Below, piece after piece: positions 18,402 through 26,975 of a stretch of DNA of 61,094 nt (positions are counted from its first letter, which is position 1; the number at the start of each line of letters is the position of its first letter). Location of the stretch: contig JAIBCD010000014.1 in the NCBI GenBank assembly GCA_019694335.1, positions 1 through 61,094 on the forward strand, read 5' to 3'. Both the position numbers and the translations under genes were made by a program. The DNA comes from Rhodospirillaceae bacterium. Its GTDB lineage: Bacteria > Pseudomonadota > Alphaproteobacteria > Rhodospirillales > Rhodospirillaceae. Below the pieces are notes generated by a model. The model saw only the letters and a list, made by a program, of their open reading frames with translations. It made no database searches and was not told the DNA's origin.

Positions 18402-19142
18402 CTACTTGGACTGCAGTGCGTCCCCCCCTTTCGGGCGCTGGGTGGTCCTCCACCCTCCGGACAGCTGGAACTCGATCACTTCCGCGATATTGGTGGCGTG
18501 GTCGCCGACGCGCTCCAGGTTCTTGGTGATGAACAGCAGGTGGGTGGAGCACTCGATCTCCTCCGGATCCTTGCGCTTGGCGATCATGTCCTGCGACATG
18601 CCCGAGATCACCGCGCGCATGACGCGCGCCACCAGGTCGTCGATCTCGTGGTCGTGCTGCCACACCATCTCGGCCTTCTGGGCGTCGCGGGTAGTGAAGC
18701 TGTCCATGACGTCGCGGATCGAGCGCAGGGCCGAGACGCCCAGCGCGCTCATTTCAGCCGGGATCGCGATATTCGCGTGGCGGCTCAGCACCAGCGTACG
18801 CTTGGCGATGTTCTTGGCGTAGTCGCCGACGCGCTCCAGCGAGCCCGCGATCTTCACGTTGCCGAAGACATAGCGCAGGTCGTTGGCCAGCGGCTGGCGC
18901 CGGGCGATGATCGACAGGGCGCCGGCTTCGATCTCGCGCTCGCAGGCGTCGAGTTCGGGATCGCGCGCGATCACCCGCTCGGCCGCTTCGGCGTCGCGCT
19001 TCATCAAGGCTTCCATGGCGGCCTTGAGCTGGGCTTCCACCAGCCCCCCCATCTCCAGCACCCGGCGCTCGAGTTGCGCCAGTTCGTTATCGAAGGCCGT
19101 GACGGTATGGGCCTGGTTACCCGTGGTCATCGTTTGGTCCAT
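18402..19142 (-). CDS. phoU: Phosphate-signalling regulator PhoU
   Basis: The 246-residue protein has two three-helix PhoU repeats. Each carries the metal-binding E-D pattern: GSLERVGDYAKNIAKR in the first and NLERVGDHATNIAEV in the second. It restrains the PhoR/PhoB response together with the Pst transporter. Unusually, no pst or phoB genes flank it here. ATG 19142 has AAGGAG 13 bases upstream; ATG 19130 is an alternative. Confidence 0.95.
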   Translation of the reverse strand: MDQTMTTGNQAHTVTAFDNELAQLERRVLEMGGLVEAQLKAAMEALMKRDAEAAERVIARDPELDACEREIEAGALSIIARRQPLANDLRYVFGNVKIAGSLERVGDYAKNIAKRTLVLSRHANIAIPAEMSALGVSALRSIRDVMDSFTTRDAQKAEMVWQHDHEIDDLVARVMRAVISGMSQDMIAKRKDPEEIECSTHLLFITKNLERVGDHATNIAEVIEFQLSGGWRTTQRPKGGDALQSK

Positions 19143-19367
19143 GGTCGGGGAAGAACTCCTTGAAACCTATCACAGCCGAAGCCGGGGGGAATAAGCCACG
19201 CCCGGGCCGCCGGAGCGGTGAAATATTTATGACGTCGGCCCCGGACGAGGCCCCAGGACGCGCGCGCAACCCCTTTGCCTGCCTTGATTTTCCACGTCGC
19301 CTGGATTTTTGGGGAAGGGGCGCGTATGTGAGGCGCCAAGCGACCGATCTGGAAGCCCCAAAACGCG

Positions 19368-20000
19368 ATGTCTTACGCCGTCAAAGAGATCTTCTACACC
19401 CTGCAGGGTGAGGGCGCGAACACCGGCACGCCCGCCGTGTTCTGCCGCTTCGCCGGCTGCAACCTATGGAGCGGACGCGAGGAAGACCGTGCCCAGGCGG
19501 TGTGCCGGTTTTGCGATACCGACTTCGTCGGCGTCGACGGCAGCGGCGGCGGCAAGTTCGCGACCGCCGAAGCCTTGAGCGCCGCGGTAGGCGCGGCCTG
19601 GCCGGGAAACGGGCACGACAAGCTGGTGGTGTGTACAGGCGGCGAACCGCTGCTGCAGCTCGATGCCCCCCTGATCGCCGCGCTTCACGCCCAGGGCTTC
19701 CGGATCGCGGTCGAGACCAATGGGACGATCGCCGCGCCCGCCGGCCTCGATTGGATCTGCGTCAGCCCCAAAGCCGAGGCCGCTCTGGTCCAGGCCGCCG
19801 GCGATGAATTGAAGCTGATCTTTCCCCAGGCCGGGGCCGACCCCGCCACCTTCGAGAATCTCGCCTTCACCCACCGCTTCCTGCAACCCATGGATGGGCC
19901 GGAAGTGGAAACCAACACCCGGGCGGCGATTGACTATTGCCTTGCCCACCCGAAATGGCGTCTTTCCCTGCAAACCCACAAGTATTTGAATATTCCCTGA
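19368..20000 (+). CDS. queE: 7-carboxy-7-deazaguanine synthase QueE
   Basis: The 210-residue radical-SAM enzyme contracts 6-carboxytetrahydropterin to 7-carboxy-7-deazaguanine in preQ0 synthesis. It has the expanded CX14CX2C iron-sulfur motif (from GCNLW to CRFCD) typical of the longer QueE type. EIFYTLQGEGANTG is at the N-terminus, with CTGGEPLLQ and VETNGT further on. Its TGA overlaps the queD ATG by one base (TGATG). It is the first gene of the queE-queD-queC operon. Confidence 0.95.
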   Translation: MSYAVKEIFYTLQGEGANTGTPAVFCRFAGCNLWSGREEDRAQAVCRFCDTDFVGVDGSGGGKFATAEALSAAVGAAWPGNGHDKLVVCTGGEPLLQLDAPLIAALHAQGFRIAVETNGTIAAPAGLDWICVSPKAEAALVQAAGDELKLIFPQAGADPATFENLAFTHRFLQPMDGPEVETNTRAAIDYCLAHPKWRLSLQTHKYLNIP

Positions 20001-20371
20001 TGGCTGGTCGCTTCCATATCGTCAAAGAATTCGGCTTCGAGGCCGCCCATTCCTTCGGCCACAAGCCGGCGGGCCACGAGAACACGCGCGTGCATGGGCA
20101 CTCGTTCCGTGTCGAAGTGGCGCTCGCGGGCGAACCCGAGCCCACGACCGGGTGCGTGGTGGATTTCGAGATCCTGACCGTCGCGCTCAATGCCGTACGC
20201 GAAAAGCTCGATCATCATTTTCTCAACGACCTGCCTGGCCTCGGCATCCCGTCGCTCGAGAACCTCGCCAAGTGGATCGCCGGCCAGCTCGCGCCCCGCT
20301 TCCCCGCCCTGCGAAGCGTGACCGTGCGCCGCCCGTCGCTGGGCGAATCCTGCCGCTACGACCTTATATGA
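20000..20371 (+). CDS. queD: QueD-like 6-carboxytetrahydropterin synthase (PTPS family) with altered active site
   Basis: The 123-residue T-fold protein binds zinc through His17, His32 and His34 (AAHSF and HGH). In typical QueD a catalytic cysteine precedes the HGH motif as CxxxHGH. Here the stretch is HENTRVHGHSF, with Asn28 at the cysteine position and Glu27 fitting the ExxxxHGH form reported for PTPS-III enzymes of folate synthesis. The only cysteines are in TGCVVDF and ESCRYDL. Its place between queE and queC still favours a queuosine role. ATG at 20000 overlaps the queE stop. Confidence 0.85.
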   Translation: MAGRFHIVKEFGFEAAHSFGHKPAGHENTRVHGHSFRVEVALAGEPEPTTGCVVDFEILTVALNAVREKLDHHFLNDLPGLGIPSLENLAKWIAGQLAPRFPALRSVTVRRPSLGESCRYDLI

Positions 20372-21033
20372 GCCAGCAGGGAACGAAATGCCTGGTCCTG
20401 CATTCGGGCGGGCTTGATTCCACCGTCTGCCTGCTGCTCGCGAAATTCAAGGGCCGTACGCCGGTGAGCCTGGGCATCGCCTACGGCCAGCGCCACGACG
20501 TCGAACTGAGCTACGCCGCCGCGCAGTGCGCGCGCTTCGGCATCGAACGCCGCATGATCGACGTGGGCTGGACCCGGCCCGACATCGAAATCCCCAAAGA
20601 CCGCAGCGTCGCCGAAATGAAGGCCGGCATCGCGCCCACCTTCGTGCCCGGGCGCAACGCGGTGTTTCTCGCACTGGCCTGCGCGGAAGCCGCGGGCGTG
20701 GGCGCCGAGGAAGTGTGGCTGGGCGTCAACGCGGTGGATTACTCGGGGTATCCGGATTGCCGGGAATCATTCCTGCAATCGTTCCGCGCCATGTGGGCGG
20801 AGGCGGTACCCAACCCGCCAAAGATCGTCGCACCGCTCGTGACCCTGACCAAGCCCGAGATCGCGGCGCTGGCGCGCGACCTGGGCCTCGCGCCCGGGGA
20901 AACCTGGAGCTGCTACGCACCCGACATGAGCGGCGCGAAGCCCGCGCCCTGCGGGCATTGCGACGCCTGTCTGCTCCACAACCATGCGTGGGACGCGGCA
21001 GGCACCGTCGCCACGGTCACGCCTGCGCTCTAG
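20368..21033 (+). CDS. queC: 7-cyano-7-deazaguanine synthase QueC
   Basis: The 221-residue ATP-pyrophosphatase converts 7-carboxy-7-deazaguanine to preQ0. The ATP-binding loop is SGGLDST, and YSGYPDCR is conserved. The C-terminal zinc site uses WSCY plus CGHCDAC. ATG 20368 overlaps the queD stop by four bases (ATGA). Its TAG is shared with the convergent TonB receptor gene through the tetranucleotide CTAG. Confidence 0.96.
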   Translation: MSQQGTKCLVLHSGGLDSTVCLLLAKFKGRTPVSLGIAYGQRHDVELSYAAAQCARFGIERRMIDVGWTRPDIEIPKDRSVAEMKAGIAPTFVPGRNAVFLALACAEAAGVGAEEVWLGVNAVDYSGYPDCRESFLQSFRAMWAEAVPNPPKIVAPLVTLTKPEIAALARDLGLAPGETWSCYAPDMSGAKPAPCGHCDACLLHNHAWDAAGTVATVTPAL

Positions 21034-23303
21034 TATTTCGCGCTGAGCGTCAACCCAAACGTGCGCGGCGGACCGGGGATCAGTTCCAGAAACCCGAGGC
21101 CGCTGTTGGCAAGGCCCGTCCCGAAGTAGCCGACATCGCCGATGTTCTTGACCCAAGCCGTAAGGGTATAGCGGCCATCCTTCCGGCCCAACGCGACGCT
21201 GCCGTCCGCCAGCCAGACACCCCGCTGCATCAGCGCGGGGTTGTTATCGACCGAGAAAAAACGCGCGCCTTTGTAGAACGTATCCAGCTGCGTCCAGAGC
21301 GCGAACCCCTGCGCCACGTCGGCGGTATAGCGCGCGGCGGCGGCGAAGCTGAAGGTGGGCGAGAACGCCGGGCGGTTGCCGGCGAAATTCGTGGTGGGAT
21401 TGCTTGCGTCGCGCTGGAAACGTACGAAGCGCGCATCGACAAAAGCCGCCTTGGCTTCCAGGCGCAGCGCCTCCACCGGCCGCAGCGTGACCTCGCCCTC
21501 GACCCCTTTCACGCCGGTTTTCCCGGCGTTCGCCAGTTGCTGGAGCGTGGCGTGGGAACCCGGCACCAGAATCGAGACCTGTTGATCGCTGAAGTCGTAG
21601 TAAAACGCCGCCGCGTCGAAACCGAAACGCCAGTCCGGTGTCGCGCCCTTCACGCCGGCCTCGAAGCTGGTGACGTATTCCGGACCGGTGATATTGGCTT
21701 CGGTGGGCGCGAACAGCGCGCCGCCGTTGAAATCGCCACCTTTGAAACCGCGGGCCACGCCGGCGTAGATCATGATCTGCGGCTGAAGTTCGTAAGATAC
21801 CACGCCGCGGCCGCCCCACCGCGACCAGGCGCGCTCCGTCGTCATGGCGGGAATGGTCGGCATCAGGAGGCGCGCCATAGCCAGCGTGCGATCGACGAAA
21901 GTGGTCGCGAGGCCGGCGGCGTTGAACAAGAAGGCATTGATATCGGCGCTGCGCTTGTCGTGAGTCCAGCGCACACCCGCGGTGACGGTGAGACCCGGCG
22001 CCAACGCATAGCCCGCCTCACCGAACCCGGCGTAACTCTCGGTGCGCTGATGCAGAACCTGCGCGGCGCCTTCCGGTACCGGGAAGAACTGGGACAATGC
22101 GCCGGGACCGAGGGCGGTCAAGTTGAACGCCGTGAACGCCACCAGATCGTCGCGGTAATAGTTGGCGCCGGCGATCCAGGTGAGCGGACCGGCGCCGTTC
22201 GACAGCGCGCGTACTTCCTCGCTGAACTGGCGATAGCGCGTCACCGCGTTGGTCGTGGCCTCGGTATAGGGGCCGCTGTCGGAGTCGTTGACGAGTTTTC
22301 GGTGATTGGCGTCGAAAGCGGTCTGGGAGGTGACCGCGAAGCCATCGCCGGCCCAGGTGAGCGTGCCATCCGTGCCCCAGGAATCGACCTTGTCCATCGA
22401 ACGGATGTTGGTGGAATTGGTTCTGAGGTCGGTCGACTCGCGGAAACCGAGGAAGTCGGCACATGCGCCCAGGGCCGGCACGCGCACCGTCGCCGGGCAC
22501 ACCACCCCGAGCTGCTTGCCGGGGGTGACGTCGCTGCGGTTCTGCGCGCCGCGCACGCCGAACAGCACATCGAGCGCACCCGACTGCACGCGGAACTGGC
22601 CGCGCGCGGAATGCATGTCGATCTTGCCCTCGCGGCCGATGCCGCTCGCCGGGTTTTGGTTGGTGACGTAGCCGTCACGGCTCAGGCTCTGTGCGGCCAG
22701 GCGCACGGAGGCGGCGTCACCGACCGGCGCGCCCACGGCGCCCGCGAAATCCATCTCGTTGAAACGCCCATATGTGGCGCTGCCGTTCGCATTGAGTCCG
22801 TCAGCGACATCGGGCTTGCGGGTGACGAAATTGATCACGCCGCCGGTGGTGTTGCGCCCGAACAGCGTGCCTTGCGGCCCCTTCAGCACCTCGACGCGGT
22901 CGAGATCATAGAGCCCGAACCCATAGGTGACGCTGGAGCCCTGGTAGATGCCGTCGCGGTGGATGCCGACCGGTCCCGCCTGGTTGGCGTTGAAGGTGGC
23001 GTTGCCGATGCCGCGCAGGAAGATATTGGGCGTGGCGTAGCCCAGGATCGACTCCCACATCAGGCCTGGAACCTGGGCGGCGATCTCGGGGCTGGCCTTG
23101 ATCTGGAGCGCTTCCAAATCATCTGCCGTAAGGACGGTAACGGACGCTGGAACCGTGGCGAGGGTCTCGGTGCGTTTGCGCGCCGTGACGACGATCTCGT
23201 CAGGGTCGCTGTTCGCGGCACGCGCGCTTGAACCGCAGGTTGCCACCAGTGCCGCCATCAGCACGAACGTCGTCGGCGCCCGGAAAAAACCGATAGCCCC
23301 CAT
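21030..23303 (-). CDS. TonB-dependent outer-membrane receptor
   Basis: The 757-residue protein has a signal peptide, a TonB box (DEIVVTARK), a plug domain with VPGLMWESILGYATPNIFLRG type repeats and EVLKGPQGTLFGRNTTGGVINF. A 22-strand barrel follows and ends in an aromatic-rich C-terminus (FGLTLSAKY). It resembles the sphingomonad-type receptors for large organic substrates more than classical siderophore receptors. I see no Fur-like site upstream. It is divergent from luxR across 364 bp. The substrate is unknown. Confidence 0.93.
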   Translation of the reverse strand: MGAIGFFRAPTTFVLMAALVATCGSSARAANSDPDEIVVTARKRTETLATVPASVTVLTADDLEALQIKASPEIAAQVPGLMWESILGYATPNIFLRGIGNATFNANQAGPVGIHRDGIYQGSSVTYGFGLYDLDRVEVLKGPQGTLFGRNTTGGVINFVTRKPDVADGLNANGSATYGRFNEMDFAGAVGAPVGDAASVRLAAQSLSRDGYVTNQNPASGIGREGKIDMHSARGQFRVQSGALDVLFGVRGAQNRSDVTPGKQLGVVCPATVRVPALGACADFLGFRESTDLRTNSTNIRSMDKVDSWGTDGTLTWAGDGFAVTSQTAFDANHRKLVNDSDSGPYTEATTNAVTRYRQFSEEVRALSNGAGPLTWIAGANYYRDDLVAFTAFNLTALGPGALSQFFPVPEGAAQVLHQRTESYAGFGEAGYALAPGLTVTAGVRWTHDKRSADINAFLFNAAGLATTFVDRTLAMARLLMPTIPAMTTERAWSRWGGRGVVSYELQPQIMIYAGVARGFKGGDFNGGALFAPTEANITGPEYVTSFEAGVKGATPDWRFGFDAAAFYYDFSDQQVSILVPGSHATLQQLANAGKTGVKGVEGEVTLRPVEALRLEAKAAFVDARFVRFQRDASNPTTNFAGNRPAFSPTFSFAAAARYTADVAQGFALWTQLDTFYKGARFFSVDNNPALMQRGVWLADGSVALGRKDGRYTLTAWVKNIGDVGYFGTGLANSGLGFLELIPGPPRTFGLTLSAKY

Positions 23304-23667
23304 AACGTTACCCCCCTTGCCTGACCGATTTTCGGCTCAGACGCCTGCACCCCCACCGGCGCGGCGGCACCCTACAGCCCTTTGTAAATTCGGGAAAACA
23401 TCAAATACCGGAATGACATCCGGCGGTATGGCTCAGGGATGGTCCACCAACTGCTGATGTGTCCGCATTGAGCTGCGTCAATCGTTAGTTGACAAAAACT
23501 ATCGCATAGGTTGTGGAATTCCGGGGGTATCTCAAGCGTTGATTCCCTAAGTTCATCTCCCGTATTGTCGTTCATAGCCAAAACGAATGGCGGCACCTCC
23601 GGTTTAAATGTGGTGCGGGGGCGCGTCATACCGGCGAAAACAGCCGGGGTCGCGAACAGGAAACCGA
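23304..23667. other. Divergent promoter region between TonB receptor and luxR
   Basis: The region is AT-richer than its neighbours. A TTGACA at 23489-23494 on the plus strand is a possible -35 element for luxR, but the -10 is poor. Around 23404-23430 there are nested half-sites (ATACCG and CGGTAT, with CCGG repeats) that could bind a regulator of the receptor. I find no lux-box-like ACCTGT/ACAGGT pair. An 85-codon frame on the minus strand (23372-23629) has no recognisable product. Confidence 0.4.
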
Positions 23668-24420
23668 ATGCGGGCCGATCTCGCCACGATCTTGTCGGAT
23701 CTGGAGACCCTGACCACCGAACAGGCGCTCAAGCGCAAGTTCGACCAGACCTTCTCCAATCTCGGCTTCAACGCCTTCACTTACCTCGGCTTCAAGATGG
23801 AGCCGGCGGACGTGAAGCGCGCGCCGTCCGACATCATCTTCCTGTCGAACGTGCGCCCGGCCTGGGTCGATCACTACATCGAGGAGGATCTCGGTGAAGA
23901 AGATCTGCTAATCAGGGATTGCCTCTCCAACCGCCTGCCGATCCGCTGGGACGAGAACTACCGTTCCAACAGCCGCAATCCGCGCGAGGCCCGCATCTTC
24001 ACCGAAGCCCTCGACTTCGGCATCCGCCATGGCGTCACCGTGCCGGTGCACGGCCCGGCCGGCGAGATGGGCATCATGTCGCTCTATTCCGACCAGACCG
24101 CCAAGAGCTTCAATAACACGGTCGATGAATTCCAATACGACGTGCACATGCTGTCGTTCTATTTCCACGACGCCGTGCAGCGGGCGCGCACCCGCGTCGA
24201 GCATATCCCGAAGCCGATCCCGCTCACCGAGCGCGAGCTGGAGATCCTGCAGTGGACCGCCATCGGCAAGACGGCGTGGGAGATCGGTTCGATCCTCAAC
24301 ATCTCCGAGCGCACGGTGAACTTCCACCTGCAGAACGCCATGGGCAAGTTCGGCGTTCACAACAAGACCCACGCCGCCGCCAAGGCGATGAGCGCGGGCC
24401 TGATCCACTCCGCCCGCTAG
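23668..24420 (+). CDS. LuxR-type AHL-responsive transcriptional regulator
   Basis: The 250-residue protein has an N-terminal autoinducer-binding domain (about 25-165) and a C-terminal GerE-type helix-turn-helix (about 182-245; LTERELEILQWTAIGKTAWE, RTVNFHLQNAM). Acyl-homoserine-lactone contact residues are present at W66, Y70, D79, W94 and G122. The proline that normally follows the aspartate is Leu80. ATG 23668 has AGGAA upstream; an earlier in-frame start adds 20 unlikely residues. With luxI 1.5 kb away it forms a quorum-sensing pair. Confidence 0.93.
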   Translation: MRADLATILSDLETLTTEQALKRKFDQTFSNLGFNAFTYLGFKMEPADVKRAPSDIIFLSNVRPAWVDHYIEEDLGEEDLLIRDCLSNRLPIRWDENYRSNSRNPREARIFTEALDFGIRHGVTVPVHGPAGEMGIMSLYSDQTAKSFNNTVDEFQYDVHMLSFYFHDAVQRARTRVEHIPKPIPLTERELEILQWTAIGKTAWEIGSILNISERTVNFHLQNAMGKFGVHNKTHAAAKAMSAGLIHSAR

Positions 24421-24438
24421 TCTTCCGCGCAGCTTCCC

Positions 24439-25872
24439 CTAGTGCCGGCGGCGTGGCGTCACGCGCGCCATGATGTCGTATTTCGGCCTGAGGGTGATCA
24501 GGTTCGACATCTCGGGGTCGAGGCTGGACGTGATCTGCACGTCGAAGCGCCGCAGCATCATCGCCAGCAGGAACTGCATTTCCATGGTCGCGAACGCGGA
24601 CGCCACGCACACCCGCGGTCCCGCGCCGAACGGCAGGTAAGCGAACTTCGAGCGGTTGACCACCCGCTCGGCCTCGAAGCGGTCGGGGTCGAAGCGTTCG
24701 GGGTCTTCCCAGACGCTCGGGTTGCGGTGAACCAGGAACTGCGAGATCAGCACCGTGGTGCCGGCCTTGATGTTTTCACCGCAGATGGTGTCGTCGCTGA
24801 TGGCGGTGCGCGCCACCCACCAGATCGGCGGCTTGAGGCGCGCCACTTCCTGCACCACGCGCTTGGTGTAATCCAGATTGCGAATGTCTTCGCCGACCGG
24901 ATCGCGACCCGCCAGCGCCAAATCGGCCTCGTCGCGCATGCGTTCCAAGATTTCCGGCCGCTGGCTCAGCATCAGGAACGCCCAGCCCAGCATGACCGCG
25001 GTGGTTTCGTGCCCCGACAGCAACAGCGTCAGCACTTCATCGCGCAGCTGCTTGTCGCTCATGCCTTCGTCGGTGTCGGCGTCGCGGGCATCGATCAGCA
25101 CGCCCAAGAGGTCGTCCTGCGAAGTACCGACGGCTCCATCCTTTCGCGCGCCTTCGGCACGACGGTCGCGGATAATGCGGTTGACGATGGAATCGAGCGT
25201 ACCGGCGGCTTCCCTGTAGGCGCGGTTCTCCCGCGTCGGCAGGTATTCGCTGATGCGCGTCATCTCCCAGATGCGCTTGGCGGTGATCTCGTTGGCGACA
25301 TGCAACGCATCCGAGATCGCGTTGGCCTCCTCGCGCGGCAGGCTGTTACCGAACATAGTGCGCAGGGCCACTTCCAGCGCGATGTAGGACATGTCGAGCG
25401 ACAGGTTGAATTCCTCGCCGCTGGCGGCGAACTTATCCCAGGTCGCGACGTGTTCCTTGAGGGCCTCGATCATGGTGCCGGCCATCGCCGTGATGCGCTG
25501 GCGGTGGAACGACGGCTGCACCAGTTTGCGCTGACGCGTCCACAGTTCGTCCTCGCTGATGAACAGCCCTTCGCCCAGGATGGGCTTGAACTTGTCCATC
25601 ATCTTGGTCTTGCGGTAGTTGCGATAGTTGGTCTGAAGCACGTGTTCGATATGCTTCGGGTGATTGAGAAGATAGGCGGTACTCATGAACACCTTCAGTG
25701 GAACAAAATCGCCGTAAGTTTTCGCGACATGCGTGAGGAAACCCAGGGTGTCGGCCCGCAATTCCGGAATGACCCCCAGGATCGGATGACCCTTCGGCCC
25801 CCGCGGCGGCGTTTTCCCCTGCGCCGGCACGCCCGCGTCGTGGACGTCCGGCGCCTCTGTGCTCATCGACAT
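24439..25872 (-). CDS. Cytochrome P450
   Basis: The 477-residue soluble P450 has the I-helix oxygen-activation motif (LLLSGHETTAVML), the K-helix ExxR (EVARL), and the heme-thiolate loop FGAGPRVCVA. The glycine usually found two residues after the cysteine is alanine. Its size and layout resemble fatty-acid or alkane hydroxylases of the CYP102-like group. No redox partner is encoded nearby. It lies downstream of luxI on the same strand with an 88-bp gap, so it is probably quorum-controlled and could act on an acyl chain. GGGAG lies nine bases before ATG 25872. Confidence 0.93.
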   Translation of the reverse strand: MSMSTEAPDVHDAGVPAQGKTPPRGPKGHPILGVIPELRADTLGFLTHVAKTYGDFVPLKVFMSTAYLLNHPKHIEHVLQTNYRNYRKTKMMDKFKPILGEGLFISEDELWTRQRKLVQPSFHRQRITAMAGTMIEALKEHVATWDKFAASGEEFNLSLDMSYIALEVALRTMFGNSLPREEANAISDALHVANEITAKRIWEMTRISEYLPTRENRAYREAAGTLDSIVNRIIRDRRAEGARKDGAVGTSQDDLLGVLIDARDADTDEGMSDKQLRDEVLTLLLSGHETTAVMLGWAFLMLSQRPEILERMRDEADLALAGRDPVGEDIRNLDYTKRVVQEVARLKPPIWWVARTAISDDTICGENIKAGTTVLISQFLVHRNPSVWEDPERFDPDRFEAERVVNRSKFAYLPFGAGPRVCVASAFATMEMQFLLAMMLRRFDVQITSSLDPEMSNLITLRPKYDIMARVTPRRRH

Positions 25873-25900
25873 TCAAAACAACTCCCTCACACCGACATTT

Positions 25901-25919
25901 CCCCGTGGTGCCCACGGGG
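25901..25919. repeat. Perfect stem-loop between luxI and the P450 gene
   Basis: CCCCGTGG (25901-25908) pairs with CCACGGGG (25912-25919) around a three-base loop. No U-run follows on the minus strand. It may attenuate or stabilise the mRNA between luxI and the P450 gene, allowing different expression levels in one operon. Confidence 0.55.
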
Positions 25920-25960
25920 ACGCATCCCAGCGCGAGTCAACCTCAGCCGGGCGCGGCGGT

Positions 25961-26599
25961 CTAGGCCGCGCGCGGCAAATCCAGGAACTGCGGCGCCGGC
26001 TGATGCGAATCCCGCTCGCGCGCGGCGAGCTGCATGCGCCGGATGTTGAGATCGGACACATCCGCATAGCCGGAGATCGCCCGGGTCACGCCGATCTGCA
26101 AGGGTGGCCCGAAGCGCTGGGTCAAAAGACCGGCGCGGCCGAGGATGCGTTCGAACCGCACATCGGCGACCGCGACGATGCGCGAGATGTTGCGCCGCGC
26201 GGCGAAGGTGAACAACTGCTCCAGCAGAAGATTGGTGACGGTCTTGATGGTGCCGAGCGATTCGTTGCCGACGACGCGCTTGGAGACCGCGAAGCGGCTG
26301 ATCTCCCACACATCGGGCGCTTCCGGCGCCGGCATGCCATAAAGCAGTTCCGGAAAAACGTTCTTGAGCATGTAGGGCCCGACCGTGGGCAGGAGACGCC
26401 AGGAGCCGAGCACATCGCCTTCGTGTTCGCAGACGATGTAGACCGGGTCGAGGTCGTCGAACATGTCGCGCTCTTTGCCGCCGGCGGTGCCGACTTCCCA
26501 ATCGAGGCGTTCCTTGAACACCTCGTGGCGCAGTTTGAACATGCCTTCCAGTTTTCCGCTGGCGCCGGCATCCGGCATTTCGATGATCGATGCGTGCAT
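25961..26599 (-). CDS. LuxI-family acyl-homoserine-lactone synthase
   Basis: The 212-residue GNAT-fold enzyme makes an N-acyl-homoserine lactone from SAM and an acyl-ACP or acyl-CoA. All hallmark residues of LuxI proteins are visible: R24, F28, W34, D45, D48, R68, F82, E99 and R102 (LRHEVF, RLDW, GSWRLLPT, WEISRFAV). ATG 26599 has GAGGG upstream and is preferred to TTG 26617. A perfect palindrome with a lux-box core is centred 89 bases upstream. The acyl chain cannot be told from sequence. Confidence 0.93.
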   Translation of the reverse strand: MHASIIEMPDAGASGKLEGMFKLRHEVFKERLDWEVGTAGGKERDMFDDLDPVYIVCEHEGDVLGSWRLLPTVGPYMLKNVFPELLYGMPAPEAPDVWEISRFAVSKRVVGNESLGTIKTVTNLLLEQLFTFAARRNISRIVAVADVRFERILGRAGLLTQRFGPPLQIGVTRAISGYADVSDLNIRRMQLAARERDSHQPAPQFLDLPRAA

Positions 26600-26671
26600 C
26601 TGGCCCTCGCTCGTCAATGAGCTCCCCCCGCGGGGGATGGTTTCGGGTCAAGATCACCACAAAGCAGGCCC

Positions 26672-26705
26672 GGCCATGACCTGTCAGAACTGACAGGTCA
26701 TGGCC
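26672..26705. promoter_or_regulatory. lux-box palindrome upstream of luxI
   Basis: A perfect 16-bp inverted repeat with a two-base centre spans 26672-26705. Its core at 26679-26698 reads ACCTGTCAGAACTGACAGGT, matching the lux-box form ACCTGT-N8-ACAGGT. A two-base loop is too tight for a natural RNA hairpin, so a protein-binding site is likelier. Lux boxes usually centre near -42, which would put the luxI transcript start near 26646. On the plus strand TATAGA at 26710-26715 could be a -10 for a divergent transcript. Confidence 0.8.
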
Positions 26706-26975
26706 CTTCTATAGAAGTGCACCCTCCCCCAGTCAGTGCTGGGAGTCGCGCAACAAATCCCAGCAATGACAATGGTTTAAGTCTGGGCTGAGTCTCGGCC
26801 GGGAGGCCTGGATAAAGCCTTAATGTCAGCGCCAGCCAGACCTCAAGAACCCGGGAACCGGGCAAGGGCGGCGCCAGGACCAAAGGACGGCAGGACGAAG
26901 GCCAACCAGGCCCGAATCCCTGACCCGAGCCCCCAAGGGGCCATGTCCACCAGGGTTTGGAACTTGGAGAGACAC
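26706..26975 (+). other. Long non-coding stretch between lux box and small ORF
   Basis: No protein gene is convincing here. A stem GCTGGGA (around 26739-26746) with TCCCAGC (around 26759-26766) could fold around a 13-base loop, and GGCC-rich repeats follow. The stretch may be the leader of the small ORF at 26976, or a regulatory RNA transcribed away from luxI. Confidence 0.3.

Noticed and set aside
19143-19367. preQ1 riboswitch before the queE operon
   Set aside because: I looked for the short A-rich preQ1 aptamer pattern and found nothing convincing in the 225-bp gap.
20526-23231. Very long open frame on the plus strand opposite the TonB receptor
   Set aside because: It runs antisense to a clear receptor, reads Arg/Gly/Ala-rich sequence without motifs, and is the usual shadow frame of GC-rich coding DNA.
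23372-23629. 85-codon minus-strand frame between the TonB receptor and luxR
   Set aside because: No ribosome-binding site, no motif, and it lies in the divergent promoter region.
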